From: an uncultured Psychroserpens sp.
GTDB taxonomy: Bacteria > Bacteroidota > Bacteroidia > Flavobacteriales > Flavobacteriaceae
Length of the DNA stretch: 64,000 bases
Assembly: GCA_947488655.1 (NCBI GenBank)
Contig: CANKZZ010000002.1
Coordinates: forward strand, 186,001 to 250,000
Direction of reading: 5' to 3'
A program made the position numbers and the translations under genes. Positions within the stretch are counted from its first letter, which is position 1, and each line of letters opens with the position of its first letter. The notes under the pieces were generated by a model that saw nothing but the letters and a program-made list of their open reading frames with translations, searched no databases and had not been told where the DNA came from. This document shows positions 51,592-60,322 of the stretch, piece by piece.

Positions 51592-52100
51592 AAATTCAAG
51601 TCGTAAAAGCAGATATCACAGAAATTGAAGTAGATGTCATAGTCAATGCAGCAAACTCATCTTTATTAGGTGGAGGAGGAGTAGATGGCGCAATACATAG
51701 AGCTGGAGGTTCTGCAATTTTAGATGAATGTCGAGACATAAGAAACCGACAAGGAAAATGTAAAACTGGAGAAGCTGTCATCACAACTGCTGGTAATTTA
51801 CCTGCTCAAAAAGTGATTCATACTGTTGGTCCAGTATACAATGGTGGTGAGCGTTTAGAAAGAGAGAAACAAGATTTAACCAACTGTTATTTAAATAGTT
51901 TAAAACTTGCTGAAATGAACAACTTCAAGTCTATTGCGTTTCCAAATATTAGTACAGGAATTTACAGATTCCCAAAAGAATTAGCAGCAGAAATTGCAAT
52001 AAAAACAATCTCAAATTATAAAAGTGAGACCATTAAAAATGTGATTTTTGTATGCTTTGATGATGAGAATTATCAAATTTATATAGCAAGATTAAAATGA
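51588..52100 (+). CDS. MacroD-type macrodomain protein (ADP-ribosyl hydrolase)
   Basis: A 170-residue single macrodomain. The MacroD/YmdB signature [19 protein letters not shown] is complete, followed by [18 protein letters not shown] and [14 protein letters not shown], the diphosphate-binding loop. Such enzymes remove ADP-ribose from acidic residues, or deacetylate O-acetyl-ADP-ribose. The ATG overlaps the previous stop region by 4 nt. It is one of two different ADP-ribose erasers in the cluster. An 86-bp gap follows in which no promoter was recognised. Confidence 0.93.
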   Translation: MKIQVVKADITEIEVDVIVNAANSSLLGGGGVDGAIHRAGGSAILDECRDIRNRQGKCKTGEAVITTAGNLPAQKVIHTVGPVYNGGERLEREKQDLTNCYLNSLKLAEMNNFKSIAFPNISTGIYRFPKELAAEIAIKTISNYKSETIKNVIFVCFDDENYQIYIARLK

Positions 52101-52186
52101 ACCATCCATATCTGGTAATTATCAATTAAGAGCAATTACAATTTAGGGTGTATCACATAACAATTAAAAATAATACATGTTAACTC

Positions 52187-52822
52187 ATGAAACTTAACAT
52201 AAAACCATATACAGAACAAATAGATGTTTGGCCAAAAAAAGGTCATCACATTATGGCACAATACGATGATAATAAAATTGTCGTGTATCAATCATACAGA
52301 CCAGAAATAGGGAATTTCGCAGCTCAAAATCAATTTTTTGGAGGTGCTTTTAGTTTAAATCGAATGACATGGATTAAACCCAATTTTTTATGGATGATGT
52401 ATAGAAATGGTTGGGGTCAAAAGGTAGGTCAAGAAGTTGTTTTAGCCATAAATTTAAAAAGAGAAGCTTTTGAGCGTTATTTAAAACAAGCAGTGTATTC
52501 TAGTTTTCAAAAAGATTTATATAAAACTAGAGAGGCATGGCAAGAACAAGTACAAAACTCATCTATACGCTTACAATGGGATCCAGATCATGATCCTTAT
52601 GGTGCTAAAATTGAGCGACGTGCCATACAGTTAGGGATTAGAGGAGAAGAGATTGTGAAATATTCTAAAGATGATATATTAGAAATAGAAGATATCTCTG
52701 CCTTTGTAAATGAGCAATATCAATTTGTTTTAAATAAGCAATTAGATCAATTGCTCGTACCAGAAGAACATCCATTTATACTTAAAGATGACCAATTAAA
52801 ACGCCAATTAAAATTACAATGA
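52187..52822 (+). CDS. DUF4291 protein (candidate ADP-ribosyltransferase-fold enzyme)
   Basis: A 211-residue protein matching DUF4291: IMAQYDDNKIVVYQSYRPEI, the very conserved RMTWIKPNFLWMMYRNGW, VRLQWDPDHDP-type segment (IRLQWDPDHDP) and AIQLGIRGEEIVKYS. DUF4291 has been proposed from fold comparison to belong to the ADP-ribosyltransferase superfamily; I know of no decisive assay. Its place between a macrodomain gene and an ADP-ribosylglycohydrolase gene (4-nt overlap) fits a writer enzyme whose marks the neighbours remove. There is no signal peptide, so it is cytoplasmic. The target could be protein or nucleic acid. Confidence 0.85.
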   Translation: MKLNIKPYTEQIDVWPKKGHHIMAQYDDNKIVVYQSYRPEIGNFAAQNQFFGGAFSLNRMTWIKPNFLWMMYRNGWGQKVGQEVVLAINLKREAFERYLKQAVYSSFQKDLYKTREAWQEQVQNSSIRLQWDPDHDPYGAKIERRAIQLGIRGEEIVKYSKDDILEIEDISAFVNEQYQFVLNKQLDQLLVPEEHPFILKDDQLKRQLKLQ

Positions 52823-53775
52823 AAACGGTAACAAACATGTTTCTTGGCTTATCCTTGGCAGATGCTTTAGGAGTGCCTGTAGAGTTTAAACCTAGAGAAC
52901 ACTTTAGTGATTTTCCGGTGACTACTATGTTGGAGTATGGCACGCACAATCAGCCAAAAGGAACATGGAGTGATGACAGTTCTTTGACGTTTTGCTTAGC
53001 CCAAAGTTTAATTCACGGTTATAGCCTTCAAGATATTGCTCTTAATTTTATTAAATGGAAACGTGCACAACTTTGGACACCTCACGGAAGTGTTTTTGAT
53101 ATAGGTATCCAAACGAGAAGCTCTATAGAAACACTTCAACGAATAATTGAAAATGAAGATTTTGAAGCTCTAAGCTTTTTAAAATATGAAGTTGATGAGT
53201 ATACAAATGGAAATGGATCGTTAATGAGAATATTACCACTGTTATATTATATTAAAGGTAAACCTATTAAGGCTCAATTTGATATTATATGGGAAGTCTC
53301 TGCTTTAACTCATGGTCATATTAGAAGTGCTATTGCTTGTTTAATTTATTTAAAATTTGCCGAATATATTAATAACGGTCTTACATTAAAAAATGCATAT
53401 CATACAATGCAAAAAGACATCAAACAATTTTTTATAGCTGAAGCAATTTCAAATTATGAAATTGAACATTTTAATAGAATTATTAACAATGATATTTCAA
53501 TATTAGAAAAAAGTGATATAAAGTCTGATGGTTACGTAATTAACACTCTAGAAGCCAGTTTTTGGTGTTTGTTAACCACTAATTCTTATTTAGAATCTGT
53601 ATTTAAAGCTATCAATCTTGGTGATGATACAGATACAACAGCAACGGTAGTTGGTGGTGTTGCAGGTATGGCTTACGGTTTAGATGATGTTCCAAAAAAT
53701 TGGATAGATGCTTTGGTACGAAAAAATGATATTTTAAAATTGAGCGAACAGTTTTCAAAAACATATTTACAATGA
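52819..53775 (+). CDS. ADP-ribosylglycohydrolase (ARH/DraG family)
   Basis: A 318-residue all-helical dimetal hydrolase. The first metal site is GTWSDDSSL (48-56) and the second is LGDDTDTTATVVGGVAGMAYG starting near residue 267, both with all acidic ligands. Family members remove ADP-ribose from Arg or Ser, or cleave ADP-ribosyl compounds. It overlaps both neighbours by 4 nt, so it is translationally coupled to DUF4291 and the phosphatase. With the macrodomain it would return free ADP-ribose, the NrtR ligand. Confidence 0.92.
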   Translation: MKTVTNMFLGLSLADALGVPVEFKPREHFSDFPVTTMLEYGTHNQPKGTWSDDSSLTFCLAQSLIHGYSLQDIALNFIKWKRAQLWTPHGSVFDIGIQTRSSIETLQRIIENEDFEALSFLKYEVDEYTNGNGSLMRILPLLYYIKGKPIKAQFDIIWEVSALTHGHIRSAIACLIYLKFAEYINNGLTLKNAYHTMQKDIKQFFIAEAISNYEIEHFNRIINNDISILEKSDIKSDGYVINTLEASFWCLLTTNSYLESVFKAINLGDDTDTTATVVGGVAGMAYGLDDVPKNWIDALVRKNDILKLSEQFSKTYLQ

Positions 53776-54530
53776 AAAAAACACTAGCCATAGGAGACAT
53801 CCACGGAGGACTAAAAGCTTTAAAACAGCTTATAGAGAAATTAGAGATAACTAACAATGATACTCTTATTTTTTTGGGAGATTATGTAGATGGCTGGAGC
53901 GAGTCTGCACAAGTAATTCAATATGTTATAGACTTGTCAAAAACATATAATTGCATTTTTATAAAAGGAAATCATGATGTGTGGTGCGAGCAATGGTTAA
54001 GAACAAATGATGTAAACGATGTTTGGTATCATCATGGAGGAAAAGGCACAATAGAGAGTTATAAGACGATTTCCGAAGACGAAAAAAAACAACATTTATA
54101 CTTCTTTGAAAATATGCAACTCTATCATTTAGATGACCAAAATAGATTATTTCTACATGCAGGCTTTACCTCTATGCATGGTGTAGAACGAGAAGTGCAT
54201 AAGGAGAATTTTTATTTTGACCGTACACTTTGGGAAATGGCATTAACGATGGACAAACGCATTGAGAAAAACTCTGAGTTATATCCAAACAGATTAAAAC
54301 ATTACCATGAAATTTATATTGGCCATACACCAACCACAAATTTTAATCAAGATCAACCTATGAATGCGATTAATGTGTGGGATGTAGATACAGGAGCAGC
54401 GTTTAAGGGTAAATTATCTGCTATGGATTTAGACACAAAAGAAGTGTTTCAAAGTGATGCAGTTTGCACATTATACCCAAATGAGAGTGGCAGAAATTCT
54501 CACTCTTTTAATGACAAGAATACTAATTAA
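53772..54530 (+). CDS. PPP-type metallophosphoesterase
   Basis: A 252-residue PPP-family phosphatase. Metal ligands are all seen: GDIHGGLKAL, LGDYVDGW, KGNHDVW, a His in LFLHAGF and GHTPTTNF. The layout matches bacterial diadenosine-tetraphosphatase-like or Ser/Thr-phosphatase-like enzymes. In this cluster it could act on a phosphorylated ADP-ribose or NAD-derived product, or on a protein; that is inference. It overlaps the ADP-ribosylglycohydrolase gene by 4 nt and precedes the NAMPT-like gene by 32 bp. Confidence 0.9.
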   Translation: MKKTLAIGDIHGGLKALKQLIEKLEITNNDTLIFLGDYVDGWSESAQVIQYVIDLSKTYNCIFIKGNHDVWCEQWLRTNDVNDVWYHHGGKGTIESYKTISEDEKKQHLYFFENMQLYHLDDQNRLFLHAGFTSMHGVEREVHKENFYFDRTLWEMALTMDKRIEKNSELYPNRLKHYHEIYIGHTPTTNFNQDQPMNAINVWDVDTGAAFKGKLSAMDLDTKEVFQSDAVCTLYPNESGRNSHSFNDKNTN

Positions 54531-54562
54531 AAAAAGAGACTTGCTTTTGCAGGTAGTAAATT

Positions 54563-56014
54563 ATGAATCCACTACTATACACAGACGGTTACAAAGTTGA
54601 CCACAGACGACAATATCCAGAAGGCACAACCTTAGTTTATTCTAACTGGACACCACGAAAAAGTAGAATAGAAGGCATTGATGAAGTCGTTTTTTTTGGC
54701 TTGCAATACTTCATCAAAAAGTACATGATTGAAGATTTTAATACTAACTTTTTCAACAAACCAAAAGCCGAAATTTGTAAGCGCTACACAAGACGCGTTA
54801 ATAATTATTTAGGTCCAAATCAAGTTGGTATTGAGCATATTGAGGCGCTTCATGATTTGGGTTATTTACCAATGGTTATAAAAGCATTGCCAGAAGGTGC
54901 TCAAGTGCCAATTCGTGTGCCAATGGTAACAATGTATAATACAAAAGCAGAGTTTTTCTGGCTCACAAATTACTTTGAAACCTTACTCTCAACCACACTT
55001 TGGATGCCTTGTAACTCTGCAACAATTGCTAAACAATACCGCAAAATATTAGATGATTATGCAGCGCAAACATCATCAATGCCAGAGTTTGTAGATTGGC
55101 AAGGTCACGATTTTTCAATGCGAGGTATGGCTGGTTTGGAAGCTGCAGTGATGTCATCTGCTGCACATTTATTAAGCTTTACTGGAACAGATACCATCCC
55201 AACCATAGATTTTTTAGAAACCTATTACAACGCCAATTCAGATACCGATTTGGTTGGAGGTTCTGTTGCTGCGACTGAGCATTCGGTAATGTGTATGGGA
55301 ACTAATTTGGGTGAGCAAGAAACTTTTAAGCGCCTAATTACAGAAGTTTATCCTAATGGGATTGTCTCTATCGTATCTGATACTTGGGATCTTTGGAAAG
55401 TGCTTACAGAGTATCTTCCTAATCTTAAAAATGAAGTTTTAGCACGAGATGGTAAAGTGGTAATTAGACCAGATTCTGGCGATCCTGTAGATATTATCTG
55501 CGGAAATATTGACGGAAAAACTTCCGAAGAAAAGAAGGGAGTCATAGAACTACTGTGGGACATTTTTGGAGGCACAACTAATAGCAAAGGCTACAAAGAA
55601 CTCGATTCTCATATAGGTGCAATTTATGGCGATAGTATTACATTAGATCGTGCAACCCAAATTTGCGAGCGACTCAAACAAAAAGGCTTTGCATCAACAA
55701 ATGTGGTGTTAGGTATTGGGTCTTTTACTTATCAATACAACACGCGAGATACGTTTGGGTTTGCAATGAAAGCAACCTATGGCGAAGTTAATGGAGAGGG
55801 TAGAGAAATCTATAAAGACCCAATAACAGATGACGGAACCAAAAAATCTGCTAAAGGCTTAATCAAAATAGAACTTCAAAACGGAACTTATAAATTAGTA
55901 GATCAAGTCTCTTGGGAAGAAGAACATAAAGGAGAGTTAAGAGAGGTGTATCGTGATGGGAAATTAGTGTTGGATGCTAGTTTAGCTAATATTAGAAAAC
56001 GAGTAAAATCATAG
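54563..56014 (+). CDS. nadV: Nicotinamide phosphoribosyltransferase-like enzyme (NadV/NAMPT; possible Namat)
   Basis: A 483-residue NAMPT-family enzyme. Landmarks are the N-terminal LYTDGYKVDHRRQYPEGT, the base-binding DFSMRG (D183), the phospho-histidine H240 in ATEHSVM, and the phosphate site IRPDSGDP. NAMPT joins nicotinamide and PRPP to NMN. In phage NARP1 the NAMPT-like Namat joins nicotinamide to ADPR-pyrophosphate, giving NAD directly. The PRPP-synthetase-like gene in the same operon suits either route. Having no NMN adenylyltransferase beside it leaves the second route open. A palindromic repeat follows at 56029. Confidence 0.9.
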   Translation: MNPLLYTDGYKVDHRRQYPEGTTLVYSNWTPRKSRIEGIDEVVFFGLQYFIKKYMIEDFNTNFFNKPKAEICKRYTRRVNNYLGPNQVGIEHIEALHDLGYLPMVIKALPEGAQVPIRVPMVTMYNTKAEFFWLTNYFETLLSTTLWMPCNSATIAKQYRKILDDYAAQTSSMPEFVDWQGHDFSMRGMAGLEAAVMSSAAHLLSFTGTDTIPTIDFLETYYNANSDTDLVGGSVAATEHSVMCMGTNLGEQETFKRLITEVYPNGIVSIVSDTWDLWKVLTEYLPNLKNEVLARDGKVVIRPDSGDPVDIICGNIDGKTSEEKKGVIELLWDIFGGTTNSKGYKELDSHIGAIYGDSITLDRATQICERLKQKGFASTNVVLGIGSFTYQYNTRDTFGFAMKATYGEVNGEGREIYKDPITDDGTKKSAKGLIKIELQNGTYKLVDQVSWEEEHKGELREVYRDGKLVLDASLANIRKRVKS

Positions 56015-56028
56015 AGAAGTCATTAAAT

Positions 56029-56055
56029 CCTGCAAGGTTTCTAAAACCTTGTAGG
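56029..56055. repeat. Palindromic intergenic repeat (12-bp stem)
   Basis: CCTGCAAGGTTT, a CTA loop and AAACCTTGTAGG form a 12-bp stem with one G-T pair. A degraded relative (GGTTCTCAAAACCTTATAG) lies about 50 bp further on. Elements of this AACCTTG/CAAGGTT type are common between flavobacterial genes. Being between convergent genes it may also end transcription in both directions. Confidence 0.65.
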
Positions 56056-56149
56056 AATCTCAAATAGAAATATAAAGTAGATGTGGCTTAAAATCTAAAT
56101 GGTTCTCAAAACCTTATAGAAATAAGTCAAGAAAGTTATAATGTGTTTT

Positions 56150-56932
56150 TTAACAGATGTGCTTCTTATAGTAAGCCAACAATTCATCTGCACTAGCACC
56201 AAACCATTTCTTTACATAAATCGTCCAGAAATGATATTGAAGTTTCCAAACACCATGTCTGCGATAAAGTCTCGCTGAGGTTTTTAGTTTTTTATTTATA
56301 ACTACAAATTGCTTTCTTGCAAAAAGCTCATTAATTAAAATGTTGTCTTCGTAGATAATGTAATTCTCGTCATAACCACCAATATCATCAAAAAGTTCTC
56401 TTGTTATAAATTGGCTTTGGTCACCACCACGACAGGCTCTCCAAGAAAACTGTGTGAGCCAACTAGCCAAACGTAACCACCAATGATTACTGTCAAACTG
56501 CATTCTAAAGCATCCTGCTTTGTTTCCTTTTTGTACTTCGGAAATGATAAGTTTATCAAAATTTTTAGGCGGAAAAGAATCTGCATGTAAGAAATATAAA
56601 ATATCGCCAAAAGCATTTCTTGCACCTTTATTTAATTGTTTGGCTCTGCCTTTTTCCGAAGAAATTAAACGTATAGCGGTTTTATGTTTTGTTTTAGCTT
56701 TTGATACTTTATCAAGAATTAGCGTATCGCTATTTACATTATAAGTCTCTTCTTGTGTTACGGTATTTTGAGACATTAATTGTGTTACAATATCTTGTGA
56801 ACCGTCTGTACTACCACCATCTACAACAATAATTTGTGATACATTTTTAGATGAAGAATTATCGAGCAAATGCTCTATTAACTCGCCTATGGAGTTTGCT
56901 TCGTTTAAAATGGGAACTACTATACTTATCAT
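56150..56932 (-). CDS. TIGR04283-type GT2 glycosyltransferase (arsenosugar-cluster family)
   Basis: A 260-residue GT2 enzyme. Motifs are ISIVVPILNEANSI, VVDGGSTDGS, SSEKGRAKQLNKGA, YFLHADSFPP and WRACRGGDQSQFITRELF. The KGRAxQLNxGA and GDQxQF segments are characteristic of the TIGR04283 family, which co-occurs with arsenosugar biosynthesis genes. It would transfer a sugar or glycerol-type unit during arsenosugar assembly. Its own TATTTTTG promoter-like element lies just upstream, so it may be transcribed apart from the DUF547 gene. Confidence 0.85.
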   Translation of the reverse strand: MISIVVPILNEANSIGELIEHLLDNSSSKNVSQIIVVDGGSTDGSQDIVTQLMSQNTVTQEETYNVNSDTLILDKVSKAKTKHKTAIRLISSEKGRAKQLNKGARNAFGDILYFLHADSFPPKNFDKLIISEVQKGNKAGCFRMQFDSNHWWLRLASWLTQFSWRACRGGDQSQFITRELFDDIGGYDENYIIYEDNILINELFARKQFVVINKKLKTSARLYRRHGVWKLQYHFWTIYVKKWFGASADELLAYYKKHIC

Positions 56933-56944
56933 ATTTTATTTACG

Positions 56945-56952
56945 CAAAAATA
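56945..56952 (-). promoter_or_regulatory. Candidate -7 element for the TIGR04283 gene
   Basis: On the minus strand it reads TATTTTTG, a match to TAnnTTTG, 12 nt before the ATG. This would give an almost leaderless transcript. The -33 partner is not clear. Confidence 0.45.
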
Positions 56953-56958
56953 CGATAC

Positions 56959-57825
56959 CTAGTTTTGTTCGTTTAAACTCCAGTCATAATCAATATAATC
57001 TACTTTAGCATTAGCTGAAATTTTAGTTTTTGCATATTGATTGATATAGTCAATTACAGACCCGTTTTCTGTAAAATCACTCTTATACCACTTAAAAATT
57101 TCAGAAATTTTAGGGTTATTAGAAGAGAGTTTATTTTTATCGGTATTATTAATAAATTCTACTGTTGCTCGTTGCATAAGATCTTGAACATTATCTGCAG
57201 TATACGCTTCGTTTAATAATTTAGGACAAGAATAAGAAGCGCAATTAATAGCAAAATGAATTTTAGGTTCGTTCATTTTTCTAAGTATGCCATTTTCTAT
57301 GTCTGCCAAAGAGTAATCTTCATCGCCAATTTTTAATCGGTTTTTCATCCAAGGGTTACTTATGTCTTTAATGCTTTTTGTTGGATAATTATCTATAATT
57401 AACTTGATAGTATTAGCGTTATAAACATTAATAAAATATGCTAATTGCTCATTTACGCTCCAGTTTTTGGCAGGTACTTTTTTGGCCAAATAGTTTATAT
57501 AGTCATTAAGTTTTTGACTATCGTTTTTAAAGCCTTTATAATCTACATCACCATTTTTTGCAACGTATTTTTTTAATAAAGCATCCCAAGGAGCATGATC
57601 TAACATGGGATTCATCGTTACATAATCTGTTTGAACATCATCCTCAACCATAGTATCATCTATAGTCTCTGTTTGCTTATCTTCACCATCCTTCATAGTT
57701 TTTTGAGACTCGGTAGACATAGCTGTATCGTCTTTAACTTTTTTAATTGGGAGCCCTTTAGCCGAAAAACAGCTGGCTAAAAAAATAGATAAGACAATTA
57801 CGATAATATAATTTAAATGTTTCAT
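56959..57825 (-). CDS. DUF547 lipoprotein
   Basis: The ATG at 57825 begins a lipoprotein signal ending LASC and is preferred over one at 57852. An acidic, low-complexity linker (residues 30-65) precedes the DUF547 domain: YFINVYNANTIKLIIDNYP, FAINCASYSCPKLLNEAY with the conserved Cys pair, and SEIFKWYKSDF. It is a paralogue of the secreted DUF547 protein at 45832. DUF547 genes often accompany arsenosugar genes. It lies 39 bp after the hydroxylase gene on the same strand. Confidence 0.88.
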   Translation of the reverse strand: MKHLNYIIVIVLSIFLASCFSAKGLPIKKVKDDTAMSTESQKTMKDGEDKQTETIDDTMVEDDVQTDYVTMNPMLDHAPWDALLKKYVAKNGDVDYKGFKNDSQKLNDYINYLAKKVPAKNWSVNEQLAYFINVYNANTIKLIIDNYPTKSIKDISNPWMKNRLKIGDEDYSLADIENGILRKMNEPKIHFAINCASYSCPKLLNEAYTADNVQDLMQRATVEFINNTDKNKLSSNNPKISEIFKWYKSDFTENGSVIDYINQYAKTKISANAKVDYIDYDWSLNEQN

Positions 57826-57864
57826 TGTTTTGAGTTGTTTTGTTATAAACACTTACGTAACCTT

Positions 57865-58752
57865 TTATCTTTTGGTTTTTATTGGGTATAGCTCTTGTTG
57901 TAAAAAATCTTTAGGAAAATGTTCGTCGCCTTCAAAACCAAGTTCTATATCTCGACCGTTATAAGGAACATAATTTGTTTTAAAGATATAATCCCAAATG
58001 CTTAATGTTAGTCCGTAATTAACGCCAAACCTAACATGATCTGGTAAATTTTTAACGTGATGCCAAATATGCATTTTTGGGTTATTAAAAATATATTTCA
58101 AGAACCCGTAGTCCCAACCTAAATTAGCATGATTTAGATGCCCAATAGCAATAGCAAAGAAATAAATGATGGCAACGTCTTGCGAACTATAATTAGCAAT
58201 AATAGCAAGTGGTATGTATCTAATAGAATTATACACTACAGGCTCCATCCAATGATATCTTAGGTGAGCTGCAAACCCCATTTCTTTAACGCTATGATGT
58301 ACCTTATGGAAATTCCAAAGCCAAGGCACACGATGTAATAGACGATGTGTGTTCCATTGCACAAAATCATTTACCAAAAAGAAAATAAATAAACCCAACC
58401 ACTTTGGTAAGTCTTTTGAATTAAAGAGTTGAAAGCTAGACAACGAAAGTCCTACAACTCCTAACATATCATTTAGAAACTCAGCAACAGTATTAGATAA
58501 AGCAATGAGTACAATGAGATTAAGAATAAAGAAATTGAAGAACATATAAAACGTATCTAACCAAAAATCTTTTCTAAACAAACCTTGATTTTTACGCCAA
58601 GGAAAAAGTGCTTCTAAGAGCCAAACAATTAGAGAAATGGCAATGAGTCCATAAAAATAGTTATCCCAGTTATTTTGCAGTAGAATTTCGTTTTTTAAAT
58701 AATTCCAGTAGCCAGAATAGGAGTTTTTTATAAGGTCTATATACTTTTCCAT
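57865..58752 (-). CDS. Sterol desaturase/fatty acid hydroxylase family membrane protein
   Basis: A 295-residue membrane di-iron oxygenase. The three-box His pattern is present: HRLLH, FHKVHHS, HLNHAN and HIWHHVKN. About four helices surround them. Family members hydroxylate or desaturate lipids using O2. Co-location with arsenic-sugar-type genes could mean a lipid tail modification (arsenolipids), but this is inference. It is one of a chain of minus-strand genes. Confidence 0.88.
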   Translation of the reverse strand: MEKYIDLIKNSYSGYWNYLKNEILLQNNWDNYFYGLIAISLIVWLLEALFPWRKNQGLFRKDFWLDTFYMFFNFFILNLIVLIALSNTVAEFLNDMLGVVGLSLSSFQLFNSKDLPKWLGLFIFFLVNDFVQWNTHRLLHRVPWLWNFHKVHHSVKEMGFAAHLRYHWMEPVVYNSIRYIPLAIIANYSSQDVAIIYFFAIAIGHLNHANLGWDYGFLKYIFNNPKMHIWHHVKNLPDHVRFGVNYGLTLSIWDYIFKTNYVPYNGRDIELGFEGDEHFPKDFLQQELYPIKTKR

Positions 58753-58791
58753 GTTGTAATTCTTGCTATTTCTAGAAATAATTCTGTGCTA

Positions 58792-60318
58792 CTAAAAGTT
58801 AAGTTTAAGTAGTTGTTTTCTCATGTTACCTTGACCTAAGATGTAAATAATATTTTTAGACTTTACAGCTGTTTCTGCTCTAAATAAAGTTTCTGAATCT
58901 GCATTAGGAAATACTATTTTAGGTGTAATCCCACCATGTTGGTTTACAGTGATATTATAAAAATTTGTTTTAGATAGTCGTTTGTCTTGTTTAACAATAA
59001 GTTTTTCTTTGTCTAAATCTATATACCCATTAATAAAAATATTAATTTGATTGTTTTCAAAACATGTAAAGGTAGAAGAATCTCTCTTGTTAGATTTAGA
59101 TTTAATTTTTTCTGTTTGCCTTAATTCAAGAACATTATCCCAGGTTATTTGTCCTTGAGGACTTATTTTACCTATTAAAATATCATCAAAAACTTTGTAA
59201 TTAATACTAATTGGGTTTACAGTAACAAAGGCAGAAATGGTGCCAATACTAAATGATGCAATAGGAAAAACAATAGGAGCACTTTGTTTTCTTAAAATAT
59301 AGAATTGACCAATAATAAACGTGTTAAGGTCATCATCAATAAATAAATTGTTGATATCTATATTTCTATTACCAGTAAATAAACCAGAAAAATAAGATTT
59401 GGCTTTTTCATTGATAAACTCAGTTTGTTGCTGAGACTCCAAGTTAAAGGTGTCTAAGTTAATTTTGTAATAAGTAAAACCTTTATAACCTCCTTTTTTA
59501 AAATGAGAATATAAGCCTGCTATAATTAAATGTTTGTCTTTAATACTAGAATTTATTAACTCATAACTATCTTCAGGGATTTCAATGTCAATATATTGTT
59601 CACCATCTTTAGTATGTTCAATTAATCTATAAAATCGTTTCTTATCATCCTCTTTATCTTTAAGCTGAAATAATACATAAGCTTTATCATTAATAAATTT
59701 GGCATTTAAAAAACTGGTGTTGCGATATGAAATGTTGTCATCTGCAAATACATTTACTTGAGTAACCTCTTCTAGATTTTTAGAAAACACCTTTATATAG
59801 GCAAAAGTAGATTGCTCTTCTACAACCGGAAAATTTAAAACCAGGTTTGATGACACCTGTAAATCAATAAAATAATTGTCTCTTAAGGCCTTAAATAAAG
59901 GCTTATCTGTTTCTTTATCTGTTTGAAGTAAAATTTTTTTAGCGAATGATTTACTTTTTAAATCTACAACATCTAATCTTAAACTAATAGTTTGATTTTC
60001 TCGCTCTTTAATAAAAATATGTGCTTTATTATTTAAAATAAACACATCTAAAATGTCGGTATCATTTTGAGTTTCTATCTCTAAACGCTCAGTAAAATTT
60101 AGATTATCAAAAAACTCAACGTAATAATTTCTTAATGTTCCATTAATTCTATGAGGCCTAATAGATATAAAGTTTCCAAACTCATCGGTAGCAGTAAGTT
60201 CTGGTTTATCAATTAAAAACTGTCTATCTTTTACAATGTCTCCTTTAGCTATTTGTTGAGAAAAACTCTGAGATACACTTAGTAAAAATAAAACAGTTAT
60301 AAATGATAAAAACTTCAT
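58792..60318 (-). CDS. Secreted protein of unknown function, probable beta-propeller
   Basis: A 508-residue exported protein (signal ends SFSQ). The mature chain is made of strand-rich stretches repeated at about 50-70 residue spacing (LDVFILNNKAHIFIKER, FINDKAYVLFQLKDKE, LNTFIIGQFYIL, NQINIFINGYIDLD, KNIIYILGQGNMRKQ), which suggests a propeller. No catalytic motif is recognised. Its start is only 5 bp after the PNP gene stop, so it is co-transcribed with the nucleoside and glycosyltransferase genes. Confidence 0.6.
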   Translation of the reverse strand: MKFLSFITVLFLLSVSQSFSQQIAKGDIVKDRQFLIDKPELTATDEFGNFISIRPHRINGTLRNYYVEFFDNLNFTERLEIETQNDTDILDVFILNNKAHIFIKERENQTISLRLDVVDLKSKSFAKKILLQTDKETDKPLFKALRDNYFIDLQVSSNLVLNFPVVEEQSTFAYIKVFSKNLEEVTQVNVFADDNISYRNTSFLNAKFINDKAYVLFQLKDKEDDKKRFYRLIEHTKDGEQYIDIEIPEDSYELINSSIKDKHLIIAGLYSHFKKGGYKGFTYYKINLDTFNLESQQQTEFINEKAKSYFSGLFTGNRNIDINNLFIDDDLNTFIIGQFYILRKQSAPIVFPIASFSIGTISAFVTVNPISINYKVFDDILIGKISPQGQITWDNVLELRQTEKIKSKSNKRDSSTFTCFENNQINIFINGYIDLDKEKLIVKQDKRLSKTNFYNITVNQHGGITPKIVFPNADSETLFRAETAVKSKNIIYILGQGNMRKQLLKLNF

Positions 60319-60322
60319 GTAA

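Noticed and set aside
52101-52186. A separate operator or promoter before the DUF4291 gene
   Set aside because: No TTTGTGT/ACACAAA arms and no TAnnTTTG match were found in the 86-bp gap, so the gene is assumed to be in the same operon.
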